DNA of 64,000 nt from Caballeronia sp. SEWSISQ10-4 2 (GTDB taxonomy: Bacteria; Pseudomonadota; Gammaproteobacteria; Burkholderiales; Burkholderiaceae). This document shows positions 9,224-18,780 of this stretch, piece after piece. Each line of letters starts with the position of its first letter. Position 1 is the first letter of the stretch. The notes under the pieces are model-generated. The model was given only the letters and a program-made list of their open reading frames with translations. It made no database searches and was not told where the DNA came from. The stretch lies in contig NZ_JALPRJ010000022.1 in NCBI RefSeq assembly GCF_030464885.1, forward strand, positions 1 through 64,000, in the 5' to 3' direction. The position numbers and the translations under genes were made by a program.

Positions 9224-9360
9224 CTACAGTCCGGCCACCACGCTCAGGCTGACTTTGTCGCCAATCTTGTAGCTCAGCACGGACTTCACCGGGTCATACT
9301 TGATGGTTTTGTCGAGTTGATGTGCGCCGCATTCGTGCAGACACCGCTCGGTATTTTCCT
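9224..9360 (-). pseudogene. Coding-like remnant on the minus strand
   Basis: Reading the minus strand to the stop at 9224-9226 gives an uninterrupted segment ending [13 protein letters not shown], preceded by [13 protein letters not shown]. This resembles the C-terminal strands of a secreted or barrel-type protein, but no start or longer frame survives. It lies in the gap before the chemoreceptor gene and explains why that gene's frame is spuriously open upstream. I cannot name the family. Confidence 0.3.
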
Positions 9361-9454
9361 GACTTCAGATTTCCGCCGGATGGCCGATATGCACAGAACG
9401 GCGCATGAATCGCATGCGCCGGGTTATGGCTTGCGCCGTGCATCGGAGAGTGGA

Positions 9455-11008
9455 TTGGACCGTCTCAGTTTGAACACCAAATTATGGCTGGCGTTGCTCG
9501 TCACGTGGCTGGGACTCTTGTCCCTGGGCGGATGGGCCGCGTGGCAGTCGCGCGAAATCACGACCGCGGAGCGCAAGAGCGCAGTCCAAAACGTAGTCGA
9601 ATCCGCCTATGGTGTTGTTGCCGACTACGCCAAACAAGTAGACGCGCATCAGCTGACTTTGGAGCAGGCTCAGCAGCAAGCCAAGGCGAAACTTGCCGCC
9701 ATGCGCTATCCGGGCAACGGCTACATGCTCATTACAACCGCGCACCCGGTGGTCATCATGCATCCGCTGCTTGCCGACCTGCGCATGAAGGACGTGAGCG
9801 ACTACAAGGATACGAACGGCAAGCTGTTGTTCGTCGAGATGGTCAAGGTCGCCCAGGCAAACGGGCAAGGTTTCGTGCCGTACATGGCCCGCTTGCCGGG
9901 TAAAACGGATTTCGTGCCGAAGATCAGTTTCGTCAAGCGCTTCGCGGCGTGGGACTGGTATCTGATCTCCGGTGTGTACGTCAACGATATCAACGACGCG
10001 TTCAAAGTCAGTCTGCTGCAGTACTTGATCGTGATCCTGTTGATCGGCGGCGTGAGTTCGGTGGCGCTTGTATTGATCATACGGAACGTGAAGCACAGTC
10101 TGGGTGGCGAACCGGCGTATGCGGCTTCGGTTGCCGAGGACATTGCGAACGGCGATCTTTCGCACGAAGTCGCGCTGAGCGCAACGGATGCAGGCAGCAT
10201 GTTGTCCGCGATGCAACGCATGCAGCAACGGCTCGCCGGTACGGTCCGGAGTATTCGCGGCGGTACTGAAACCATCACCGTTGCCGCCCAGCAGATTGCG
10301 GCGGGCAACCATGATCTCTCGGCGCGCACGGAGCAGCAGGCGTCGTCGATCAGCGAAACCGCCGCAAGCATGGAGCAGTTGACCGCGACGGTGAAGCAAA
10401 ACGCCGAGAACGCACATCAGGCGAACAAGATGGCCGCCAACGCATCGCTGATCGCGAGCGAGGGTGGGACCGCGGTGCAACAAGTCGTCGCGACGATGCA
10501 AAGCATCGCAGCCAGTTCCATGCGGGTGGTCGACATCATCTCTGTGATCGAAGGTATCGCGTTCCAGACGAATATCCTCGCGCTCAATGCTGCGGTTGAG
10601 GCGGCGCGCGCGGGCGAGGAAGGGCGGGGATTTGCAGTCGTGGCAGGCGAAGTGCGTAACCTGGCACGCCGCAGCGCTGACGCAGCCAAGGAGATCAAGA
10701 GCCTGATTGAAGAGTCCACCGGCAAGGTCGACGACGGCAAGGCGCTGGTGGAGCGCGCCGGCACGACCATGCAGTCGCTGGTTCAAGCGGTGCAGCGTGT
10801 CACAGACATCATTGGCGAAATCTCGGTGGCGTCCGAAGAGCAGAGTCGCGGCATCGAACAGGTGAACATCGCTATTGCTCAAATGGATGAAACCACTCAG
10901 CAAAATGCCGCGATGGTCGAACAAGCCACGGCCGCCGCTCAGTCGATGCAAGAGCAGGCGCAGATGCTGCGCGAAACGGTTGACGTGTTCCGGTTGGCTA
11001 GCGTGTGA
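9455..11008 (+). CDS. Methyl-accepting chemotaxis protein with sCache_2 sensor
   Basis: A chemoreceptor of about 517 residues that signals through CheA/CheW to the flagellar motor. Order: TM1 ([18 protein letters not shown]), a periplasmic single-Cache type 2 domain (contains YPGNGYMLI and a [11 protein letters not shown] strand), TM2, HAMP, then the long signalling coiled coil. The highly conserved tip reads [20 protein letters not shown], as in the Tsr/Tar class. The frame is open back to 9221, but the upstream residues look non-coding. I prefer the TTG at 9455, preceded by GGAGAG; the ATG at 9380 is the alternative. Small carboxylates are common sCache_2 ligands, but the ligand here is unknown. 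There is no C-terminal CheR-binding pentapeptide. Confidence 0.9.
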   Translation: MDRLSLNTKLWLALLVTWLGLLSLGGWAAWQSREITTAERKSAVQNVVESAYGVVADYAKQVDAHQLTLEQAQQQAKAKLAAMRYPGNGYMLITTAHPVVIMHPLLADLRMKDVSDYKDTNGKLLFVEMVKVAQANGQGFVPYMARLPGKTDFVPKISFVKRFAAWDWYLISGVYVNDINDAFKVSLLQYLIVILLIGGVSSVALVLIIRNVKHSLGGEPAYAASVAEDIANGDLSHEVALSATDAGSMLSAMQRMQQRLAGTVRSIRGGTETITVAAQQIAAGNHDLSARTEQQASSISETAASMEQLTATVKQNAENAHQANKMAANASLIASEGGTAVQQVVATMQSIAASSMRVVDIISVIEGIAFQTNILALNAAVEAARAGEEGRGFAVVAGEVRNLARRSADAAKEIKSLIEESTGKVDDGKALVERAGTTMQSLVQAVQRVTDIIGEISVASEEQSRGIEQVNIAIAQMDETTQQNAAMVEQATAAAQSMQEQAQMLRETVDVFRLASV

Positions 11009-11040
11009 CGTATCGGTGGCTTCAGCATTTGTCGCGCGGT

Positions 11041-11066
11041 ATTCGCGTAGCTTGGGCTAAGCGAAT
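11041..11066. terminator. Hairpin after the chemoreceptor gene
   Basis: Arms of eleven bases (ATTCGCGTAGC and GCTAAGCGAAT, one mismatch) flank a TTGG loop, 33 bases past the chemoreceptor stop. No T-run follows, so it is a weak terminator candidate. Confidence 0.4.
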
Positions 11067-11113
11067 ATGCCCCGGCTATACTTCGTTGCAACTAATCCAC
11101 TTAGGACCAACCC

Positions 11114-11680
11114 ATGAGCGGATCCACTATTCGCGGGTCGGTGCTTCTGTTAATCGACCTGCAAAAAGCGATTGATCACCCGGACTGGGGAATTCGCAAC
11201 AACCCCTCGGCTGAAAGCGAGATCGGCTGTCTATTAGCGCGCTGGCGCGCTGAGAACTGGCCCGTCTGGCATGTGCGGCATGATTCCGTCGAGCTTGATT
11301 CGCACTATCGTCCAGGTCAAACGGGAAACGATTTCAAACCCGAGGTCGCTCCGTTGCCTGGCGAGCCAGTCATGGCAAAACGCACGAACAACGCGTTCAT
11401 TGGTACGGGATTGGAAGCGCGGCTACGTGAGGGCGGGCATACCAGCCTCGTTGTGGTCGGCGTGATTACGAACAATTCGGTCGAGACGACGGTTCGCATG
11501 GCCGGTAACCTCGGTTTCAATACCTATCTGGTTGCGGACGGATGCTTCACGTTCGGTCGCCTGGACTGGGACGGTCGGGCGCGAAGTGCGGAAGAGGTCC
11601 ACGCCATGTCGCTAGCGAATCTACACGGCGAATATTGCACGGTGGTTTCGACTGCTGAGGTGCTGGACGCATCGCGGTAA
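11114..11680 (+). CDS. Isochorismatase-family hydrolase with Ser in place of catalytic Cys
   Basis: A 188-residue isochorismatase-like protein. The usual Asp (D15 in LLLIDLQKAI) and Lys (K89 in VMAKRTNNAF) of the catalytic triad are present. The nucleophile position reads GVITNNSVETT, giving Ser122 where cysteine hydrolases of this fold have Cys. This may be a genuine subgroup with a changed mechanism or a non-hydrolytic role. A good ribosome site is not obvious; the ATG at 11114 gives the normal family length. It is convergent with the Lrp-type gene. Confidence 0.85.
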   Translation: MSGSTIRGSVLLLIDLQKAIDHPDWGIRNNPSAESEIGCLLARWRAENWPVWHVRHDSVELDSHYRPGQTGNDFKPEVAPLPGEPVMAKRTNNAFIGTGLEARLREGGHTSLVVVGVITNNSVETTVRMAGNLGFNTYLVADGCFTFGRLDWDGRARSAEEVHAMSLANLHGEYCTVVSTAEVLDASR

Positions 11681-11717
11681 CTCGACTGGCAGAGTGGCGC
11701 GTTCGTTATGCAGTAGG

Positions 11718-12209
11718 TTATTTGCCTCGATCAGCTATTGCCCTGACTGGAGCATTGGCCTCGAACTTGGCGCGATGCGTCGAAAAGAATGTGCGCACGT
11801 TGCGAATGTTCGAGGACGCCTTGAATAGCCGGCGCGCAAGTTCGTCGTATTCCGGCATGTCGGCGACTTCGGCTACGACCAGGAAGTCGGGTCCTGGCGA
11901 CACCCGATAACACTGGGTCACCACCGCTTCGGCGCAGATATAGGCTTCGAAACTGTCGAGGTCTTCGGCTGCTTGCCGGTCAAGGCTTACTTCAATAATC
12001 GCGGTCAGTGTCGCACCAATCTTGGCGTAATCGAGAATCGCCACTTCGCGCTGAATAACTCCCGCTTCCTTGAGTTTGCTCACCCGCCGCAAGCACGTAG
12101 GCGGCGATGCGTGCACGCGCGCGGCAAGCTCAATGTTTGAGATCGACGAATCTCTTTGCAGCATTCCAAGGATGCGAAGGTCGAGGTCGTCCAGATAAAT
12201 TCCCGGCAC
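11718..12209 (-). CDS. Lrp/AsnC-family transcriptional regulator
   Basis: A 163-residue regulator with an N-terminal helix-turn-helix (LDLRILGMLQRDSSISNIEL, then ARVHASPPTCLRRVSKLKEAG) and a C-terminal RAM ligand/oligomer domain. Lrp-type proteins bind amino acids and wrap DNA at AT-rich sites. It is divergent from the glmS gene. The 80-bp gap contains several TGAAAT/ATTTCA half-sites, so it probably controls itself and the downstream glmS (inference). Confidence 0.9.
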   Translation of the reverse strand: MPGIYLDDLDLRILGMLQRDSSISNIELAARVHASPPTCLRRVSKLKEAGVIQREVAILDYAKIGATLTAIIEVSLDRQAAEDLDSFEAYICAEAVVTQCYRVSPGPDFLVVAEVADMPEYDELARRLFKASSNIRNVRTFFSTHRAKFEANAPVRAIADRGK

Positions 12210-12246
12210 TTGAGGCTCCGTATGGATCGCTATAGGCCACTTAGCG

Positions 12247-12311
12247 TGAAATAAAATTTCATTGACTTGATAGCCTGGGTATATATTTCATATGAAGCAT
12301 AATTATGAAAT
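12247..12311. promoter_or_regulatory. Cluster of TGAAAT/ATTTCA half-sites, probable Lrp-type operator
   Basis: A perfect inverted repeat TGAAAT-AAA-ATTTCA (12247-12261) is followed by ATTTCAT (12285-12291) and ATGAAAT (12305-12311). All lie in an AT-rich stretch between the divergent Lrp/AsnC gene and the glmS start. Repeated phased half-sites next to the regulator's own gene are typical for this family. Confidence 0.55.
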
Positions 12312-12381
12312 TAAATTCCGACAAGCCGATCTTAACATTCAAGCAGCGGTTCCAAGGGGGGACCGTCCAGGGAACAACGTC

Positions 12382-14211
12382 ATGTGTGGAATTGTCGGCG
12401 CGGTCGCGCAACGCAACATCCTGCCCAATCTGGTCGATGGACTTAAACGCCTGGAATATCGAGGCTACGACTCGTGCGGTGTCGCGCTATATCAGGCGGG
12501 GAAACTGGTACGCGCTCGCAGCGTCGATCGCGTTGCGCACTTGCAGGACGTGATCACCAAGGAGGCCTTGTCCGGTTATACGGGCATCGCTCATACGCGT
12601 TGGGCGACGCATGGCAAGCCCGTTACCGCGAATGCTCATCCGCATTTTTCGCCAAGCGCGGAAACACCGCGAATCGCGCTCTCGCATAACGGCATTATCG
12701 AAAATCACGAAGAGTTGCGAGCGGTGCTTGAGGAAAGCGGATACGTCTTCGCTAGCCAGACCGACAGCGAAGTGATCGCGCACTTGATCGACCACTTGTA
12801 CAACGGCGACTTGTTCGAGGCCGTCAAGGAAGCCGTCGCGCAACTGCGCGGAAGCTATGCCATTGCGGTGCTGTGTCGTGACGAGCCCCATCGGCTGGTC
12901 GGTGCGCGGGACGGCATGCCGCTAGTGGTCGGCATAGGCGATGGCGAGAACTTCCTGGCTTCGGATGCGATCGCGCTATCGAACATTACGGATCAGATTG
13001 CCTATCTTGAGAACGGCGATGTAGTCGATATCCAGCTTCACCGGCATAGGGTGGTCGACGCCGGTGGCCGCCGTGTCGAACGCCGGGTGCATACCGTCGC
13101 GGCGCGTAGCGGGGCGGCTGACCTGGGGCTTTACCGTTATTACATGCAGAAGGAAATTCTCGAGCAGCCGCGTGCGGTTGCCGACACGCTGCAGGACATT
13201 ACATCGATCATGCCGGAACTGTTTGGCGACAACGCCTGGCGAGTGCTGAATTCCGTGGATTCCGTCCTGCTTCTCGCGTGTGGCGGAAGCTATCACGCAG
13301 CACTGACCGCCAAGTACTGGATAGAAAGCCTGGCGCAACTGCCAGTGAGCGTGGAGATTGCGAGCGAATACCGGTATCGCGAGAGCGTGCCGAACCCGAA
13401 GACGCTTGTTGTCGCGGTGTCGCAAAGTGGCGAGACAGCGGATGTCCTCGGCGCCGTGCAGGTCGCTCAACAGCAAGGCATGCTGAACACGCTCGCGATC
13501 TGCAACGTGCCGAGCAGCGCACTGGCTCGTGAATGCGCGTTGACCTTCTTTACGCGGGCAGGCATCGAGATTGGCGTAGCTTCGACGAAGGCCTTCACCA
13601 CCCAGCTTGTTGCGTTGTTCCTGCTTGCGCTGACGCTGGCTCAGGCACGTAAGCGCTTATCCGAACACGATGAGCAAGCCCATCTTCGCGCGCTTCGCCA
13701 TCTTCCGGACGCGATGAGTAAAGTGCTTGCGCTGGAGCCGCAGGTCATCGCCTGGGCGGAGCAACTTACGCGACGACAGAACATCTTGTTCCTCGGGCGT
13801 GGCATGCATTATCCGGTCGCTCTGGAGGGTGCTCTCAAGATGAAGGAGATCTCGTACATTCACGCTGAGGCGTACCCCGCCGGCGAGTTGAAGCACGGTC
13901 CCCTTGCGCTGGTCAGCGACGAGATGCCCGTGGTAGCCGTCGCGCCCAATGACCGGTTACTCGAGAAACTCAAATCGAATATGCATGAGGTCAGCGCGCG
14001 CAGCGGCAAGCTTTTTGTATTCGCCGATGCCGACTGCAGCATCTCGCCGAGTCCGGGTATAGAGGTCATCCGTCTTACCGAGTACTACGGTCCGCTTTCG
14101 CCGATTCTGCACACGATCCCGATGCAACTGCTCGCTTTTCATGCGGCCCTCGCGAGGGGGACGGATATCGACAAGCCCAGGAATTTGGCTAAGTCGGTGA
14201 CGGTTGAATGA
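12382..14211 (+). CDS. glmS: Glutamine--fructose-6-phosphate aminotransferase
   Basis: A 609-residue cytosolic enzyme that makes glucosamine-6-phosphate from fructose-6-phosphate and glutamine, the first step to UDP-GlcNAc. The start at 12382 places Cys2 ([10 protein letters not shown]) as the N-terminal nucleophile; the frame is open further upstream, but that would block the catalytic amine. The glutaminase domain shows HTRWATHG and [11 protein letters not shown]. Two SIS domains follow, with [10 protein letters not shown] and STKAFTTQL, and the C-terminus ends [13 protein letters not shown] as in true GlmS. The divergent Lrp regulator and isolated position suggest a paralogue used for amino-sugar metabolism rather than the main housekeeping copy (inference). 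Confidence 0.93.
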   Translation: MCGIVGAVAQRNILPNLVDGLKRLEYRGYDSCGVALYQAGKLVRARSVDRVAHLQDVITKEALSGYTGIAHTRWATHGKPVTANAHPHFSPSAETPRIALSHNGIIENHEELRAVLEESGYVFASQTDSEVIAHLIDHLYNGDLFEAVKEAVAQLRGSYAIAVLCRDEPHRLVGARDGMPLVVGIGDGENFLASDAIALSNITDQIAYLENGDVVDIQLHRHRVVDAGGRRVERRVHTVAARSGAADLGLYRYYMQKEILEQPRAVADTLQDITSIMPELFGDNAWRVLNSVDSVLLLACGGSYHAALTAKYWIESLAQLPVSVEIASEYRYRESVPNPKTLVVAVSQSGETADVLGAVQVAQQQGMLNTLAICNVPSSALARECALTFFTRAGIEIGVASTKAFTTQLVALFLLALTLAQARKRLSEHDEQAHLRALRHLPDAMSKVLALEPQVIAWAEQLTRRQNILFLGRGMHYPVALEGALKMKEISYIHAEAYPAGELKHGPLALVSDEMPVVAVAPNDRLLEKLKSNMHEVSARSGKLFVFADADCSISPSPGIEVIRLTEYYGPLSPILHTIPMQLLAFHAALARGTDIDKPRNLAKSVTVE

Positions 14212-14222
14212 GGGGTGATTGT

Positions 14223-14471
14223 CTAGCCGATATTCAGCAGCGACATCTGGTTCTCCAGCAGCGCACGAAGCTCATTCGAATCAGGTCGTGTTCCCCAATT
14301 TCGAGCACCGGCGACTGAAGCAATGGCCATCCACGAGTTTGGCGGAAACCATTCGCGCAGCGGAACGCCATCTTTGAGGATGCGAAGACGGCCGGTTTGC
14401 TCGCAATAGTCGGCACACATCTCTGCATCAGCCGACTGCGTGGTGACTCTAAGGCTACGGATTCGCAGCAT
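14223..14471 (-). CDS. Small hypothetical protein
   Basis: An 82-residue soluble protein of unknown function. I chose the ATG at 14471 because GGAGAG lies just upstream on that strand; the frame also opens at a TTG four codons earlier. It contains two cysteines in a CADYCEQ segment and a REWFPPNSWMA stretch, with no signal peptide or membrane segment. It converges closely on glmS (11-base gap). No family recognised. Confidence 0.5.
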   Translation of the reverse strand: MLRIRSLRVTTQSADAEMCADYCEQTGRLRILKDGVPLREWFPPNSWMAIASVAGARNWGTRPDSNELRALLENQMSLLNIG

Positions 14472-14622
14472 TGGTCTCTCCAATGTGATGAGGCGGTGAC
14501 CGTGTCAGCGTCTGACACGACCGTCCGCAACTCAAGGCACGACGGAGCGAAGCAACCCGTCTATTGGACCGAGCACTACGCAAATTTTTGCGTGCGCGAT
14601 ACACGCTACCTGCTTCCAGTCA

Positions 14623-14865
14623 TCAGGAAGGCGCGAGCGCGGAACGCTGGCTCGCGGCTACCGCCCGCTCTTTCTCCTTTTCTTTTGCATAGTGATGTCC
14701 CACGATGCAACCGCCAACCGCTCCGATTACGGCATGGTGACCCGCGACGTGGCCGGCTACTCCGCCAACGACTGCGCCTTTCAGACATCCCGCTGCGTGC
14801 GCCGAGCTGACAGCCGTAAGCAATGTCAGCGCCGATATTGCAGCGACCACATTCCGTGTGTTCAT
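14623..14865 (-). CDS. Small exported glycine-zipper-like protein
   Basis: An 80-residue protein starting at the ATG at 14865 (GGAG ribosome site on the minus strand). Residues 1-24 form a signal peptide ending in AHAA. The mature part has Gly-rich repeats (GAVVGGVAGHVAG, GAVGGCIVGHH) reminiscent of glycine-zipper membrane-associated peptides. A Lys/Glu-rich segment follows. It is probably periplasmic or outer-membrane-associated; its function is unknown. Confidence 0.7.
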   Translation of the reverse strand: MNTRNVVAAISALTLLTAVSSAHAAGCLKGAVVGGVAGHVAGHHAVIGAVGGCIVGHHYAKEKEKERAVAASQRSALAPS

Positions 14866-15177
14866 TCGTAGCTCCAAAAAGATGGTCGGACCCGGATGCC
14901 GTCCCAGTCACCGGAGTCTATGTGCGGCTCGTGCTCACAAGTGAAACTGGCTTGCGAGATTGGTAACACGCAGTTACCGTGCGGCCGGTACGCTTGCGCC
15001 GCTGGTGTCACGCCGTCGCATATGAGCAAGTCCAACGCGGACTCAAGAAACGAGCGAAGATGCCGATATGCATTTGCGGACACGCGTTTTTGAGTTACCA
15101 CTGCATCGTCATGATTTGGATATCGTGACGCAGTCGGAATCGAACGCATATTGAAAGAATTAGAAACCGCAGCAACT

Positions 15178-15202
15178 AAAGGGCGCCTTCCGGGCGCCCT
15201 TT
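15178..15202. terminator. Bidirectional intrinsic terminator
   Basis: A perfect 10-base stem (AAAGGGCGCC and GGCGCCCTTT) encloses a 5-base loop and lies 18 bases beyond the stop of the minus-strand FUSC gene. The A/T flanks give a short U-tract in either direction. The 300 bases to its left (14866-15177) hold no convincing gene. Confidence 0.8.
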
Positions 15203-15220
15203 ACCTTTATCTCTCAACGC

Positions 15221-17323
15221 CTAAATCGGCCCGGCCTCACGAAGCAAGCGTCGCAGCAGCACGACCTGATTCACCGCATCTGCTTCGAGCAGCGATAACC
15301 CTTCCTTGGAATAAACCTCGTCCGGTTGAGGGTAAGGGCCGCCTGCGAGGCCGGCCTCGATACTCTTGCCAACACTCTGAATCCAACTGGCAAGTCGCGC
15401 GTTCGACGAAGCAGCAGTCGCGGTGGAACGGGCCCGGGTCGCGGTTCCCGCTACCCGGCGCAGGAGAGCAAGTGCGGTTGACCCGGAGCGGTCCTCGTTT
15501 GTCGTATCGAGCTTCTCCAATCGCAGGCGGGCAAGAATTTCTTCAGCGTTATTGCTAGCCAACCCCGCCGCGCGGCGGAGCCGTTCCAGTTCGAGTTCAT
15601 CGCTTTTCGTCCGGCCGAGCGATTCGGCGAGATAGTTGAAATTCGCGGCGACTGCCTCCGCGAGCCTTTGGTTGAAGCGGGCGGGCTCACGGCTTGGCCA
15701 CAGCAAGAACGTTGCGAGCAACGCAATGACACAACCGAAGATATTGTTTTCCAGTCGGATGATGGCGTAGGCAATTTCGGCGCCGCCAGGCGCGGCAAAG
15801 TCCGCAACCAGCACGAACGTGGGTGTGATGAAGAGCACGAACAAGCTGTAGCTGACAGGCCTTAACGCCATCGTCGCGCATACCAAGGGGAAAACTACCA
15901 GGGATATGGCAATCGGCGAGTGGACGGCCAAACCTATCGCGGCGGCTAACAGGCCACCCACGATGCTTCCTGCCGCGCGCTCGATGCTGCGGGGCCAACT
16001 CGTGCCGACGGATGGCTGAAGAATCAAAACGGTCGCCATCGTCGCCCAATATCCGAACGGAAGATGAAGCAAACGCACGGTCAGGAACGCGATTGTCGTA
16101 GCGACGGCGACACGGACAGCATGCCGTGCCCCGATGGATTGAGTCGAGGCGTTCGCTTTCAAGGTTTCGATGCCGCGCTTGAAATTCGATACCGCAGCGG
16201 ACGGCCACGATGCCTGTTGGATCGGGGTCGGTTCGAGCGCGCTGAAATCGACGTCGAATCGAAGGGCGATACTTTCTCCGAGTGCGATTTCCAGTCGACG
16301 GGCAAGCGAATGCAACCGGTCGCGCTCTTGCCATGAAGGCTCCCATGGTCCGTCGGCAATCGCGCGAGCGAGACGCGAAAGAACTTCGCCGACCGCTTCC
16401 AGTACACGAGCGGCGCGTTGGGGATCGGGCAGACGATGATGACCCCGTTCGCACGCGTCCGTCACCGCGATGAGATACGCGAAGATTTGCTCACTGTCGC
16501 CGAGCGCGAGAAGAAGGGCGCTGTACGTATCTCGTCGGTCGGTCTTTACCGACGGAACACGAGCGAGCGCTCGTCGAGTCCGTTCGATAGCGGTGCGCGC
16601 CTGGCCGCGAAACCGCGACGCGTGGGACGCCCACTCTTGAAAGCCGGTGCGTTCACGTTTGAGCAGGCGTGCACCATCGTTCGCGATGTCCGCCAATCGT
16701 GAGTATGTCGACCGCATGGCCGCACGGCTCGCACCGAATGGATGAATCCGCCAGACGGTAAAACTGAGCACCGTTGCGAATAGACACCCCAGCAGGTAGA
16801 GCGTCAGGAAACGGAGGTCCCCGCCTGAACCGTGGATGGGCCGGTCGACCATCACCACGCAAGCCGTTGCCGCGAGGATGGAGACCTGGGCGGACGCCGA
16901 GCCCCAAATGCGGCCCAGTGCTCCTAAGCCTGAGAAGACAAAGATCGCGCCGGCAGCCGCGACGATTCCGGAACCGGAGGCATAGGCGGTCAGTCCCCCG
17001 CACACGGTCGACAGCAAAGCAAAAGCGCTCATCGACGCAAATCTCATGCGGTTCGAGCCTGCGGCGTCAGCCAGGCAGGTCCAGAACGCGCCTATTGCCG
17101 CCCAGGAAAACTCGGGCATGTGCAAGACGTTACCGAGCAACAGCATGACTGTCGAAGCGAAGGCTGCCCGCAGTCCCTCAGATAAGTCAGCCTGGCTTAC
17201 CGCGAAAGAAACCATCCAGACAGGGCGGTTTCGCGCAAGCGAGTCAAGCAGCCCGGATACTGCCTTGGTATGTCGACCGGCTGCCTTTCTTGATTGTCGA
17301 TGAATATCTCGCAGGCGGAACAT
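15221..17323 (-). CDS. FUSC-family (AaeB-like) inner-membrane exporter
   Basis: A 700-residue membrane protein of the fusaric acid resistance/aromatic acid efflux family. It has the family's duplicated plan: a block of hydrophobic helices (about residues 50-200), a cytoplasmic alpha-helical region, a second helix block (about 395-540) and a soluble C-terminus. AaeB-type members export aromatic carboxylic acids with an AaeA-like adaptor. No adaptor gene is beside this one, so partner and substrate are unknown. Confidence 0.85.
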   Translation of the reverse strand: MFRLRDIHRQSRKAAGRHTKAVSGLLDSLARNRPVWMVSFAVSQADLSEGLRAAFASTVMLLLGNVLHMPEFSWAAIGAFWTCLADAAGSNRMRFASMSAFALLSTVCGGLTAYASGSGIVAAAGAIFVFSGLGALGRIWGSASAQVSILAATACVVMVDRPIHGSGGDLRFLTLYLLGCLFATVLSFTVWRIHPFGASRAAMRSTYSRLADIANDGARLLKRERTGFQEWASHASRFRGQARTAIERTRRALARVPSVKTDRRDTYSALLLALGDSEQIFAYLIAVTDACERGHHRLPDPQRAARVLEAVGEVLSRLARAIADGPWEPSWQERDRLHSLARRLEIALGESIALRFDVDFSALEPTPIQQASWPSAAVSNFKRGIETLKANASTQSIGARHAVRVAVATTIAFLTVRLLHLPFGYWATMATVLILQPSVGTSWPRSIERAAGSIVGGLLAAAIGLAVHSPIAISLVVFPLVCATMALRPVSYSLFVLFITPTFVLVADFAAPGGAEIAYAIIRLENNIFGCVIALLATFLLWPSREPARFNQRLAEAVAANFNYLAESLGRTKSDELELERLRRAAGLASNNAEEILARLRLEKLDTTNEDRSGSTALALLRRVAGTATRARSTATAASSNARLASWIQSVGKSIEAGLAGGPYPQPDEVYSKEGLSLLEADAVNQVVLLRRLLREAGPI

Positions 17324-17883
17324 GGCTCGAATGGGTGTCCGTTGGTGAATGAATCATGTGGTTTTGCCGTAGATAACGAGGAGGAAAATGGCATGCCGCA
17401 CGCAACGCATCCTCGAATCTTCAGTTTCGGCGTCAGTCTAAACGCGCTAATAATCAAGAGGCTACTGGGATGAGCCGAAAAAAACGATGAAAATTCGTGG
17501 AGAAATATCTGCCTTTCGAAACTCCTGACTCGTGGATGGTCCTTCCCTGCGAGTCACGCGGCTTCGTTGCAAACGGCGCGTTGTTTTTCGCAAAGCAGTG
17601 ACCGTCCGAAAGCAGCTCCGTTGTTTGATTCGGCCGTCTTCAAGCGCTCTCCAAGCCACATTCTGTGAGGGTTTTATCGGAACCACCGGCACAAAGTGGC
17701 GTACAGGTCACCGTTTTCGTGACTTTCGTGCCGAAACCCCCTTAATTCATGGCCTCAGACGTTGCGTCTTCATGCCGGTGTTGGTACGCTGGCACCCAAC
17801 CCGAGGATTTGCACCTTTGCGTTAGTCGGTGACGGCGCAAAGGCAAAGGTCTTGGGCAACCTTTGACTAGAAGCGAGGAATTT
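17324..17883. other. 560-base intergenic region, no gene recognised
   Basis: This gap separates the divergent FUSC and HU-like genes. Open frames in it have composition unlike the neighbours and no ribosome sites. It presumably contains the two promoters. I saw no hairpin with a T-run and no repeat. Confidence 0.5.
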
Positions 17884-18339
17884 ATGGCAACAACTGCTAC
17901 CAAGAAAACTGCGGCTCCCGCCACGAAGAAAGCAGCACCCGCCAGCAAGAAAGCTGCTGCGCCAGTCGCCAAGAAAGCCGCCGCACCTGCGGTGAAGAAG
18001 CCTGTTGTGGCCGCCGCTCCCTTGAAACCCATCAAGGATTCGTTCACGAAGGCATCGCTGACCATTCACCTGGCTGAGCGCTCTGGCGTGGAGCCGAAGG
18101 CAGCCAAGGCGTTGATGGCGGCGCTGGAAGAAACGGTGCTGGCATCGATCCACAAGAAGGGCGCGAAGGAGTTCACGCTGCCAGGCTTGCTGAAAGTAGT
18201 CGCGCAAGACGTTCCCGCCAAGAAGAAGCGCTTCGGCAAGGACCCGTTCACGGGTGAGGACAAATGGTTCGCGGCGAAGCCAGCTTCGGTGCGCCTCAAG
18301 GTGCGCCCGCTGAAGAAGCTGAAGGACGCCGCGCTGTAA
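17884..18339 (+). CDS. HU-like DNA-binding protein with Ala/Lys/Pro-rich N-terminal tail
   Basis: A 151-residue nucleoid protein. Residues 1-47 are low-complexity Ala/Lys/Pro (repeats such as KKAAAPA), resembling histone H1 tails. Residues about 50-150 form an HU/IHF-like domain with SFTKASLTIHLAERSGV at its start, and the DNA-binding arm region is rich in Lys (PAKKKRFGKDPFTGE). The start at 17884 follows GAGG; an ATG seven codons upstream lacks a site. Such tailed HU proteins are common in Burkholderiales and probably compact DNA. It stands alone with its own terminator. Confidence 0.85.
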   Translation: MATTATKKTAAPATKKAAPASKKAAAPVAKKAAAPAVKKPVVAAAPLKPIKDSFTKASLTIHLAERSGVEPKAAKALMAALEETVLASIHKKGAKEFTLPGLLKVVAQDVPAKKKRFGKDPFTGEDKWFAAKPASVRLKVRPLKKLKDAAL

Positions 18340-18361
18340 GCGAAACTGTTCTCAGTTAATC

Positions 18362-18403
18362 ACGCCCCTCGCGACGAAAATCCGAGGGGCGTTTTCTGTT
18401 TTC
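18362..18403 (+). terminator. Intrinsic terminator of the HU-like gene
   Basis: A perfect 10-base stem (ACGCCCCTCG and CGAGGGGCGT) with an 11-base loop is followed directly by TTTTCTGTTTT, a textbook rho-independent terminator 22 bases past the stop codon. Confidence 0.9.
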
Positions 18404-18457
18404 CGCCGCTGGATCATTACGTCGGCGCAGCAAGTTCCATCACTCGGGATTGAGTGG

Positions 18458-18758
18458 TCAAGATTCGTCCGCGGTCTGGAACTCGGGCAACACATCCGCC
18501 GCTAGCTCTTCCAGAATTGCGCGCGTTGGGCGCCCTGACGCTTGAAGATTCAAGGTCACGTGATGAGTGCCGGTGTCGCGCATTTCCCGCAGAACTTTTA
18601 CGAGGTCGCGTCGTCCCGTGCGGTATCACCGCGCGTGCTAGTCCATGTGATGACGCCTCCGCGCACCCGCGTGACATACTGTGACCGCAGACCTGGCGCG
18701 ACGGAGTTCTTCGGTACGGCCTTTGGCCAGGTCTTGATAGATTCCGTTGTTCGTTAAG
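18458..18758 (-). pseudogene. Remnant of an LLM-class (luciferase-like) flavin monooxygenase, C-terminus
   Basis: On the minus strand two frames carry family-like sequence. One reads GIYQDLAKGRTEELRRAR. After a frame change the other reads KVLREMRDTGTHHVTLNLQ and ends AILEELAADVLPEF. That second segment is the typical C-terminal strand-helix end of luciferase-like monooxygenases. Everything N-terminal is missing and stops interrupt the join, so this is a dead 3' fragment. It sits next to a LysR remnant on the same strand; the two may be what is left of one lost cassette. Confidence 0.6.
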
Positions 18759-18780
18759 GCGCTGCCCAGTGAGATATCGA

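Noticed and set aside
9482..10951. 489-codon minus-strand frame opposite the chemoreceptor
   Set aside because: Arg/His-rich shadow of a high-GC gene; the plus strand carries all conserved chemoreceptor motifs.
14862..15149. 95-codon frame on the minus strand before the glycine-zipper gene
   Set aside because: No ribosome site, weak third-position GC, and it runs through the ribosome site of the next gene. No family resemblance.
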